64,000 bases of DNA from Eretmocerus hayati. Lineage: Eukaryota; Arthropoda; Insecta; Hymenoptera; Aphelinidae. Below the pieces are notes generated by a model, which was given only the letters and a program-made list of their open reading frames with translations, made no database searches and was not told the DNA's origin. Every line of letters starts with the position of its first letter. Positions within the stretch are counted from its first letter, which is position 1. Positions 13,066-23,155 of the stretch are shown in pieces. The translations under genes and the position numbers were made by a program. Location: contig CM056742.1 of NCBI GenBank assembly GCA_029851415.1, positions 150,541,121 to 150,605,120 on the forward strand, in the 5' to 3' direction.

Positions 13066-16000
13066 GCTCTCGTCCTCTGGGTCCCCCAAATTGTCCTGGG
13101 GCCCGTTACGTTTGATTGTATCGATGATTACGGGTCTCTTCTCTTGGCGGTGGCGGCGCGGCGAGTGCGGGCTTTATACTGTATGGTATATAAAAGCAAT
13201 ATACCAGGAGACAGCTGATGCGGGGGCCACGTGCGTATAATAATTTTTCGCCGACAGGCTGTTGCTAATGGTGCTGATGGTGCGTTCTTTTGGTTCATTC
13301 TTTCCTCGAAAATCCCCATTAAATTCTTCTCAACTTAATCGCGTGCGAGAGGCACTGTATATTTATATACCAAAACTTTTTACGTTAGGTTTATAAGGTA
13401 CGTACTGACTTTTCGAATCCTTTGAGATTGCACTTTTTCACCAAAAGTCCTGACTTTATACGTTAGCTTTGTATATATATATGGCTTACAAATAACGTTA
13501 TATTTTGGAGAAATTCGACTGTTATTTTGCGGCCTCTGTTTTATGAGGTTAAGAGATTGCGAAATGAAGATCTTCTTTGGCCTGATATTTTTCCACTTTT
13601 GAGAAATTTATAATGTACGATTGAATTAATTCTGGTAAGCCCCCTTTCGGTATTATAGAATTGCAGGATACGGAGATCAGAGGTCTAATCATGTATGCCG
13701 TCAGGTCAGTGCCTGGTATAAAGCTTCTAATGCGCCGGATGGCCACGATGAGGTTCATAGCCTCTATTCTTGATATTGCACAGATGAATGCGAGATCGCA
13801 GTTACCTTGGATTCAGGAAGCTAATCGGGAGTCGCGGCGACGGGCCAATTGCAAGTCGAGATGTTTTATCGCGTGCAATATAAAGGTTCACTGCGAATAT
13901 CTCCGTTAAGTAGTCGATTCAATTGGAAAGAATTTACGGATAATATGCCTGAGTTGAGTTAGGGACCTTGCGAAGAAGATTTTTTGATCGTGTGCTAATG
14001 AGCTTTTTCACACTATGGTGTCCTGGAAAACTGTAAGGGTCAATTTTTACTCATAGCAAGTGGAATTTGTTGAATTCCACACAAAGGAATTGGAAGACTT
14101 GCGATATGCACATTTGGAGCATCAATTGGATTCAATTGAGATTGTCATTCACAACTGCCATACTCCAAAATGTCATTGGGTACAGGTTTTCATAAGTGTA
14201 CTCGAATATAAGCAATCTACAATGTTCATCGAATGTAATGAGTTGTATGTGGCCATAATTGTGACCCCTTTCATCAGAAACGATGATGAGTATTGAAATT
14301 CTTTCATCTTTTATCAATGTATCGATGTAGACTCGAAGCTTGTCGAGGCGATGACTTGCGCATCGATACCATTCAAATTTGCTCCTCACATCGGCCCCTC
14401 AGAAACGAATATAAAATCCAAATTATACTGCACTATTCATTGGTGATGATTTCATCCCAGTATCGAAAATATTTGTTCTGATCGAACAGGCCCTATGGAA
14501 TTCGGTTGAAAAGCTCATTTCGAAAATTAAAATACAATTGCATCCGATGCAGTTTTTGTTCAAGCATCGAATAGAATATCAACAGAGGTAAAGTCGTGCA
14601 GTTTTCCAAGAAAGCTCAATATCTCATCGATAGTTCTGAACTAGGCTCAATGGAAATTTGTTTCATTTATCCGAGTGATGCGGTCTAGATTCCCGCGTGT
14701 AAGATTCAGGACGAAATATACGGTAATTGAAGAAAGCTACCACAAATTCCTGAGACTGGAATCACAAGTTACAAGTCTTCCCTGAAAATATTGTGAACTC
14801 ACTCTAGCCACGGGAAACCACAGAATTGAAACTCCATTTGCGCGATTAATACTCACTGTACCAAGTTCAAAAATCAATGAGCTTTTCATATCGCAGAGTT
14901 ATAAATTCAATTTGAGCTCTACGCAAGCTCTGAACTAACAATAAGTATCGCTTTTCTATAAGTTTTATTCCACACGAGGTCAGAGTTATTGTAGACTCAC
15001 CAGTTGTTGCAGGTACAAATTTGAATTTTGAACCAGCTCAGCGCGGGCAAACGGCAAAAGTCACACGAAACAGCACGTGGATTCCTGATATACACTTCAA
15101 AAGCCTTGCTAGCTGTTCAGAGCTTGGAGAACGGGGAATACTTATATAGGCACGCTTTGCATTGGCTGTTGAGAATACGATGTGAAATGCGACTCGCGGT
15201 AGCCTTTTGCAGAACGTCTGATACAGAGGCGACGGTCCGGCGCGGGCGGTAATAAGACTGCACCGGCGCCCAAGTCGCTCGCGGCGGTAGCCCGTGAGCA
15301 ACGAGCATAGCATCAGAGCTTTGGAGGGCCCTACTCGCTCTCTTGTCCCCCTCTTTACGCTCTGTATGAGCTTCGATCTGCCCTCACTACTATACCCTCC
15401 TCTACCTCCTTGACTTCGTCCTTCTCCTCCTCCTACTCTTACTCCTTTTTCGCGAGTTGCTTTGAATTGTCGCTTTGCATCCATTTGCGTACATTGATAT
15501 TCATCGTCAATGTACGGTTACGATATCTTGGTGTCGTCTTGTTCGAAAACTTTGATTTCTCTCATTTTCAGAGGTATTCACAGTTTCCCTCTATTTTTCT
15601 TCCCTCTCAGTTCATCGAGAAGGATAATTACGTTAGATGTATTAAGCAATTTACTGCAGCATTATTTTTCGAAGTGATTTAGCTTATTAGCTTACAAGCC
15701 ATTATCCGAACAGTTATTGATAATTTTTCCCAAAAAATTTGAGAAGAACTTGACTTTTTATTCGGAAAATGTATCCACTTTTCTGAGTCACTACCTTAGA
15801 TCTTGTATCTACGAGGGACTCCGAGATTCCATCTCCGACTTCTAGACTGACATGATCCACCTCTTAATGAAACAGATTGTTGTGATATGAAAATTTGTCG
15901 ATTGATCGTACACGTCTTGCTCGTTGCCTGAGCGCTTTTCAAGGGGATAAGTTTGTCAAAATTGACAAAAGAAACTGAAAGCGGATGTTGTTCTACAAAA

Positions 16001-16500
16001 TTTCGCGAGCAAAAACTGATTTTCAGTGGAATTGGATCAGCTCTTTTTTTCTTCCTTATCATCAAATCGATGTAATGAGTTGGAAAACGAGAAAACTATT
16101 TTTTATTTGAACTTTTCTGTTCTTGAATCCACAACTTTGGCTCACTACTAGATGTCCGAATGCAATCGCGGCTCATTTTGAAGCTGATGTGAAGATCTAC
16201 AAGATGAGTTCGGGAACACTTAATTCTATCGCCTGCGGGATCTCAAAGGCGAAGCAAAGTTGTGGATAAAATAATTCAAGAGCTGAGATGTTTGAAGAAG
16301 TTAATTTTCTCGTTTTCGAACTCATTTTACCGATTTGATGATGACTCCAAACAGTATCTGATCCAATATCGCTCGAAATCAGGTTTTGCTCGTGAAGTTT
16401 TGTGGAAAAACATTCGCTCTTCAATTTCTTCTGATGAATTCATCCTCCTCCAAAGCGCACCGTATGGCATTTTGCGTATTTGCACACGATATTAATTTAC
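12016..16500. other. Gene-free stretch with simple repeats
   Basis: I could not support a gene. Open frames at 12532-12810, 12832-13218, 13661-13909 and 15038-15484 lack recognisable domains and often overlap frames on the other strand. A GC-richer patch at 15030-15450, followed by a pyrimidine-rich tract, could be regulatory, but nothing specific shows it. Confidence 0.5.
13035..13068. repeat. (CT)n microsatellite
   Basis: A nearly pure CT dinucleotide run of about 30 bp, followed by a few interrupted CTCT units. Confidence 0.9.
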
Positions 16501-16509
16501 TTCATGCTT

Positions 16510-16705
16510 TTCTGTGCGCAAAATTTGGCAGAAATGACCATTTAGACGCTTGTGTGCCGTGCGAAAATGTCGAGTAGCGCGCGCAAATGTGCAAACTGTG
16601 CGCAAATTCTTTTTTGCGCACGTCGCAAATCGTTAAACTGTGTGCAAACCTGGCATTTGCGCACGCTGCCAAAAAGATTCCGTGCGCAAATTTCCGTTTA
16701 CGCAC
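16510..16705. repeat. Cluster of TGCGCAAA/TTTGCGCA motifs
   Basis: Within about 190 bp the octamer TGCGCAAA or close variants (GTGCGCAAA, GTGTGCAAA, TTTGCGCAC) recur eight or more times in both orientations. The motifs are spaced irregularly over a region that can fold on itself. It has no coding character: the 67-codon minus-strand frame is a by-product of the repeats. It may be the interior of an unidentified MITE. Confidence 0.6.
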
Positions 16706-17071
16706 GAAAAATAGGATATCTTTGAACTGAAAATTGAACTTAGGATTTTTTTCTTTATTTTCTCATTACCCAATTAAAATTTTTCTACGAGATTCTTTTG
16801 CGAGCTTGTTCAGTACGTGTCGTGTATGTGTAAACTGTGTAGAAGTCAGTGTAGAAGCCTCTGCATTTGTCCGGCATTGATGAGCCCGTGAGGCATGGGA
16901 ATACAGTCATCCCTCGTTAACAGGAATTTCATGGGAAAGGAATTTTGTTCGTGTTATCGAGGAGTTCGGGGTTAACGAGGACGCTACAGTCGCTGGTGAA
17001 CACGAATTAATTCGTGTTATCAAGGTAATACGCAATAGATTGTGGTGAAAGATCAAATAGGAATATTTCTT

Positions 17072-17708
17072 CTGTCTTGTAGGTAGTAACCGCAAGGAGG
17101 ACTCAAGTCCCGGGGTGTGACGACCCTCCCGGTTCCAGTTACAAGGGCACCGTACCTGGGCCTAGGCCCGAAGTCGGTAGGGAGAAGCCTGGCTCCGAGA
17201 CCGGTGCTCGGAGCTTTGGATCCTCCCGAAAACGCGCAATGTGGGTTGAGGCATGGTGCCCCATCCCTGGAATCTGACGAGCTCCCGGCCCCAATCAGCG
17301 CCCGCCGGAGCGCGGAGACCGCACATACATATCTCCATCCGGCACCACGGGAGTGGGCGAGTCTAGGGACTTGCATTGGAATCTGTCTCGGGTGATAACA
17401 ATGCGAGCCTGGAGGCTCATTCATCATTCCGAGGGGGTCCCTGGGCTCTCAGGAAGCCTAGACGAGCCCCAAACCCCCTTACAGAGGGGTGAGCATCGGC
17501 CCTGTGCTGGGGGCCGAGCCCGGAATTCGGTAGTCGGGAGGGAGGAACGAGTCATTGCTGAACCAATTGTGGTTCGGTGATCGCCGTCCTCCAAACCCAC
17601 GCGCTGGCAGGGCGTATCCCTGCCCCACGCTCATGGGGGCAACCGGGGTGGACGCGAAAGCCGGGCACCCGGGATACAAAAGCTAAATTCCTGTCTTGTA
17701 GGAAGTAT
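17072..17708. mobile_element. GC-rich 603-bp insertion with 17-bp direct flanking repeat
   Basis: A sharply GC-rich block (17089-17691) sits in AT-rich DNA. It is bounded by direct copies of a 17-bp sequence, CTGTCTTGTAGG(T/A)AGTA, at 17072-17088 and 17692-17708, with one mismatch. A direct repeat of this length is typical of a target-site duplication left by target-primed reverse transcription (LINE or SINE). No poly(A) tail is obvious and no protein domain was recognised in any frame, although a 124-codon minus frame (17053-17427) is open. It could be the 5' part of an unknown non-LTR element or a SINE-like element. Family unknown. Confidence 0.6.
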
Positions 17709-18390
17709 AAATTAAATTTCGATAACTTCAGTCTCTATCAAAGTTTCAATATCGTATTCGAGAGTGGGAAAAGAGAGCTTGACCAATAATCAGTTGCAAT
17801 GAAAGTAAATTTGCTAGTTGTTGACACTACCTTTGGAGCTTTCAACACCCGTCTTGAAAAAACTATCTGTAGTTTGTTGACGTGATTCTGAGGGATTTTT
17901 TACACGATATTCAAAACTCAATTTCCCTGAAAGATCGACCAATTCAATCGATGCACTCGTCGTGGCGCAGAATAATCACGCAGAGTTTCCGAATCTGCTG
18001 AGACAGCATCAGCTTTGAAAAATCTTTCCGTCACTCGTTTACGTATCTTTCATCTATTTTTAGAGATTCTCCGCAGATGACTCGGAATGGAATACGCTTG
18101 CGATTTTGAGTATATTCAAGCCAACCATCCGAAGCTTTGAAGTTTCCGATGCCTGCATCTTTTGCAATCCATCAAGCCTTTTCGTGAATCATTCCACCAG
18201 TCACTGGAATGGTCATGCCCCGCACCCTGCAGAAACATTTGACAGATCCCTCTCCCAAGTCATCATTTTTCGCACAATGCAAGTGTTTCACTTTTGACTA
18301 TTCGATTCCTGCTACAGCCGCGTTCCGGAACTTATCTTTCTGTGATATAATCGCTAATAACGTAGATCTCAGAATTCCAAAGTTATCAGC
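17709..18390. other. Gene-free stretch
   Basis: I see only AT-rich non-coding sequence with short random open frames. Confidence 0.5.
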
Positions 18391-18392
18391 TA

Positions 18393-19232
18393 CCTCAAGT
18401 GGGGTAACTTTGGGACAGCCCATGAAAGAGTTATTATCACGCGCGGTCAGAAAGGCAGATACTCCTGGGGCTCTGGTATACCTGTTCTCCCTACTTAGAG
18501 CGTGCATGAGCAATGTTTCACACCGGTGCAAGCTCCTCCATCAGCTGTGAAATCGTTTACAAACGAACACTTTTAGGAATATGTTTTTAGTCCGAAAAAC
18601 AGTTTCTCGGAGAAATGAGTGTAGTACCGACTTCTGCAGGACAACTTCAAGGTAACTGAGATAGATTTCACTTTCAGATATCTGAACGAATCCATCGTGA
18701 CACTAGCGTACCAGTTTCCATTTTGTAGCGGAAAAACTAAAAAGTTCATGTTCTCTTTTGTAAACCGGGGTAACTTTGGTACGCGACTTTGAGCACCCAT
18801 AACTCTGACCAAGGCTGTCCGAATATACATTCATACCTGACAATCGAGAACCGGGACTGTAAGCTTTTGATTGGCCACAGACACAATGCAATTCTTATGC
18901 AATTGGTGCGAGATATACAGTTTACATGAGTTTGAAGGAGAACGATGCGATTTTTGTCCCAAAGTTACCTCGGTTGACGGTACTTGTGATATTCCCTATA
19001 TAATGTATGCTGTCCCGAAGTTACCCCAAAACGGTTTAACTTTGGGACACGACTGGGAGCGCTCATATCTCTAACCAGAGATGTCCAAATGCACTTTATA
19101 AATACTGCAATCGAAAGCTGGAGCTGTAAGCTTTCGATTGAATACAAATGCAATGCGCCGCTGGTATTACAAGTTTCACGAGTTTGAAGGGACAAAATGC
19201 GATATTTGTCCCAAACTTACCCCAGTTGACGG
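18393..19232. mobile_element. Tandem or nested cluster of GGGGTAACTTTGG-ended MITEs
   Basis: The left end (18391) TACCTCAAGTGGGGTAACTT and the right end near 19234, in complement TACCGTCAACTGGGGTAAGT, form inverted ends flanked by TA. Two internal units are direct, diverged copies of each other: about 18765-18981 and about 19022-19234. Both begin with a (G)GTTAACTTTGG-like end, share an internal GCTGTAAGCTTTCGATTG-like segment, and finish with (C)TTGACGGTA. This is the same family as the ends at 9251-12013. There is no coding capacity. Confidence 0.75.
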
Positions 19233-19605
19233 TATCTCACTTTTTCTCACCATACCGATCAACTTCGTCTAGTATCGCTAGTTTGGTGCTCAAATCAATA
19301 GGTGATAGCTCGGCTTTGATTGGTCAAAATGTAACTTGTTTGAGCCCATTTCAACAAGGTCTCGAACAAGCTTCAAAATGCAATAAATATTCGAGTGCAC
19401 TCGAATATTTCTGAACGTATTTTACCGAACGTCTTTCGACAACAGTTTTGACCATGTGTCAAGATTATTGGCAAAACGGCTTAAGGGGCGGGGCATCTTC
19501 AGTATATACTTACCTTACACAGTAGAGTGGGGCGAAAAAGGGCTTTTTTCGAGAATCGATACGCCCTAGCGTGGAAATGCTGTGTTTGTACATGTAGATG
19601 CGAAA

Positions 19606-19737
19606 TAGTATATTTCCGTACTGAGCGCGGTAGCCCATTTTGGGCACTAGGACAGTTTGTCTGTCGAGCGAAGCGAGACAGACATGTCCTCCAGTGCCCA
19701 AAATGGGCTTGCAAGCGAGGTGCGGATATATTTTTTC
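19606..19737. repeat. Long hairpin (about 55-bp imperfect stem)
   Basis: The arms AGCCCATTTTGGGCACT (19633 on) and AGTGCCCAAAATGGGCT (ending about 19710) pair perfectly. The pairing extends imperfectly outward through TATATTTCCG...CGGATATATT and inward through GACAGTTTGTCTG...CAGACATGTC. A short TCGAGCGAAGCGAGA loop lies in the centre. It is probably a small palindromic MITE. The stretch after it (19800-19920) repeats GGCAAATTTT-like units in both orientations. Confidence 0.8.
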
Positions 19738-21866
19738 ATCACGAGAACCCTAAAATCCTATTTAAACGCGGGATTTTTAGGTTAGAGTAATGAAAAAAAT
19801 TTTGCTGGACGCTGAGCAGCAATATAGCGGCAAATTTTACAGGTTACCGACAGAGCGCCACCGATGCCGGCAAATTTTGCGGTAAATTTTGCCGGAAAAT
19901 TTTACCGCAAAATTTAGAATACGGCCCCAGAAATACAAGCAAAGTTGGAAAGGAGAATCGCCCTATTTTTGGAATTTCTAATAATGACCACTATTTGGAA
20001 AAATTGAGATAGGTTGATTTTGGTCACTTGAAATTAGACGTACTTCAGATCATTTTGTAGGATTTGAAACAAGCTTCAAAATGAGCTAAGGTACGTTGAG
20101 AAATGCTTGGATGCGCCAGAAATGCAAGGAAAGTTAGCAGGAAAAAAGTGTCGAATTAGGCACATTCCCACGGAACGCATTTGAGGTCTGGTAATGTCAA
20201 CCACATTTTCTGAAAGTTCATAACTGCAACCGTACAGGTAGCACGCATATTCCATCGTTGTCGACCGAGAGCGATTGTTTGGCTTAAAATGATCGTAGAG
20301 AACTTTTGAAAAAAGAAAATTGAAGGTCTTGAAAAGCCTTACAAGATCCCGTTGAGTTTTTTTCGATCCGTTTATGCCCGTGAAAATTACAAGTGATTGA
20401 TGCGACTTGAAAATTTTTCACTTTTTGACAGTGAATACTGGACATCAAGAATTCATTAAAAATTTTTTTGAGGTGCATGAAAAGTTAGCACTTTTTCCGA
20501 TCTTCAAGATCCTTTTTTCAAAATTGCCGTGCGACCAATAGTTTTTGAGCAATCAATGTTTTAGTGTGAGTATCGGTGTTCTATTATTTTTGGTGGGTAC
20601 TGTACATATCCTTGACGAGTAAAATTAAAGTTTGATACAAGATTCGTCTGAAATATCTTGCTATCTTCGTGTTATACACCTGCAGACGAAGATTGGCTAT
20701 CCAGGCAGAGTCAGCTCTAGAGAATTTTGTTTGCCTGCCTCTTTGCCTCTGTTTCTCCGACGATCCATGTCAAGCGGGGATCAAGAGTAACTTCATCCAC
20801 CCATAATGTTGGATGGGGTAATTGTACTTCACATTCATCGCGTGACTTTACCAGCCATCGCAAGCCATCGTAGAATGTTCACTCTTCGCCTCGATCTTCG
20901 CGCACCGATATTACTGTTCGCAAACTGTTATCTGTCATGTCTCACTTGAGACGTTGATAGCCGAGTAGTCAAGTCAAAAGGCACTTCATTTTGAAAGTCT
21001 CTCTCGTCGTAATTTATCAAAAACTTGTTCATTTTTTGGGTGCGAAATTCATTTCGAAGGGATTACCCTTTTTTGATTATTAACTTTGAAGCATCTCCAT
21101 GATTCTGAGGGTTAAAAGATGGGATAGTTCAGTAATGATCTTGAGAAAAATTTCTTTTGGGCAACAAAACAGGCTTGAAGTAATTTTTATGTGTTGAGAT
21201 TTCATAGATTTTAGGGGTACAATTTGAGGCTATTAATTCAACCCTGCTAATTATGCAGCCATGCCACGCCAAAACTCCAAAAATGAACAATATTGTTCCA
21301 GAGATAAGAAATGAAAATCTTTCATTAATTTTCCGTGAATTTTCCATCAACGAAGTAAGCAAGTGCAGAATTCATGGCATCTAACTGATTTTTTAATGCT
21401 TTATTCTGGGAACAAATGCCACTAACCCTAAACTTATTATTCGCTAACGAATAAGTGAAAATGCGGGGGTTGCAATTATCAACTATCTCAATAACACGAA
21501 AAATTAATAACACGTTCACAATTACTACAACCAGTGAGTCTCAATAATAGATCGAACTGTTTCACTAGAGTTTGGACCACTGCTTCACTGTTCCGACCTA
21601 CAAAAGAGATTCATACATCTCCTGCAAAAGAGTTCATTTGTGAGTCTTGCCATTCCGCCAATGCTAAAGATTTTGACTCAAGGGGAATTGATATTATACG
21701 GGAAATACCGGAAGGCCCCGTCGTGCCAGGAGAATGACCTTTGCTTTGACCCTCCGCAGTAAACGCAATCAATTAATATCCCTATCAAATATTCAAGGAC
21801 AATGTTTCATATAGGAATTTGACTATTATGGGTAACCACAACGGTTTCACACAATTTCGCATCGTA
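19738..21866. other. Gene-free stretch
   Basis: Apart from the GGCAAATTTT-like repeats near 19810-19920 I see nothing specific. Open frames are short and unrecognised. Confidence 0.5.
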
Positions 21867-21867
21867 G

Positions 21868-23155
21868 CCCACACAGCATGGGAATCTTTCAGGAATATTC
21901 CAGGAATATTACATTGAAAGATTGGAATATTCCAAAAATATTACTCTGGAATATTCCTGGAATATAGTTATGTCCGCGGCTGGGAATCTTCCTGGAAGCT
22001 TTCATGGGAAGATTCCAGGGAATCTTGCAGAAATCTTCCAGAAATATTACATTGAAATATTTCACTGGAACGTTTCTGTAACATTGCCAGGAATCTTCCA
22101 GGAATCTTTCAATGAAAGATCTCTGGAAGATTTCATTGAAACCTCTCGGGAATATAGTTATGTCCGCGGTCGGGAATATTCCTGGAATCATCCATGAAAT
22201 ATTTCTGAAATATCTCATGAAAGATTCCTGGCAGTACTATGTCTGTGGTTGGAGATATCTCTGGAATCTTTGGTGGAAGATTTTTTGAATCTTTCATAAA
22301 AGATTTCTGACAATATTTCTAAAATATTTCAGGTTGATTACTATATAGGTACATTCCATCTGGATTCTTGGCAGATTGCCCGGGGTCTCTTACTGTAGTC
22401 TCATTTTTCTGAAATACTTCGAAAACATTCAATGATATTCAGTATAGTTTTTTGCAGACAAAAGGATGTAAAGATTCTGGAACTTGTACGAATTGGAAGA
22501 ACTTTTACTCACTCACAGATAAATTTTTTACAGGAAATCTTGCACTGGAATCTTTCAGAAAGCTTTTAGAAATCTTTCAAGAATTTTCTCCATCACAATT
22601 GCTGAGAAATTGTCAATTGATGAAATATATGAAAGCCATACTTTTGGGATATTGCAAAAATTCTTCAAAGGACTATATATTGGAAAACCTCTTGAGAATT
22701 TCTCCGAATCAATATTGTTGAAAGATTGTCAGGAATATTGCAAGAATGTTTGAAGATGATGTTTTGCAAATATTGCACTGAAATCTTATCGAGGAAGCTC
22801 TCAGAAACCTCTCAAAAATCTTCCAGGAAGCTCCCAAAGACCTCCCAAAGACCTTCTAGTGCAAGGTTGCTGGAAAAGTGTCGTGCAACATTGCAGAAAT
22901 ATTTCCAAGTCAAACTCTTGGAATGTTGCACTGAAATCTTTCAAAAACCTTTCAGAAATCTTTCAGCGAAGGTTTCTGAAAGATTGTTCGTAATATTTCA
23001 TGAAATATTTCTGGGAGCTTCCTGGGGGATTGCTATGGAATATTCCAACGGAATATTATGAAATATTTCCTGAAATATTCCTGGAAGATTTCTGAAAGAT
23101 TCCATTGAAATATTCCAGTGAAATATTTTCTTGAAATATTCCCATGCTGTGTGGG
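21868..23155. mobile_element. TIR-bounded 1.29-kb array of GGAATATTCC-like units
   Basis: The ends CCCACACAGCATGGGAAT (21868) and, in complement, CCCACACAGCATGGGAAT (ending 23155) are perfect inverted repeats. Between them almost all the DNA consists of degenerate units of about 11 bp of the form GGAANNTTCCA, for example GGAATATTCCAGGAATATT at 21892-21910. A longer internal repeat carrying ATAGTTATGTCCGCGG recurs at about 21965 and 22153, with a diverged third copy near 22238. Open frames on both strands (for example 21889-22218 minus and 22452-22721 plus) are low-complexity by-products. No transposase is visible, and no clear target duplication beyond an AG dinucleotide on each side. Confidence 0.8.

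Noticed and set aside
16908..16981. CAGTCATCCCTCGTTAAC and GGTTAACGAGG resembling pogo/Tigger-type ends
   Set aside because: The inverted match is only about 10 bp and encloses about 45 bp; too little to call an element.
17053..17427. 124-codon minus frame in the GC-rich insertion as a protein gene
   Set aside because: Open mainly because of GC richness; a plus-strand frame of 92 codons overlaps it and neither has a recognisable domain.
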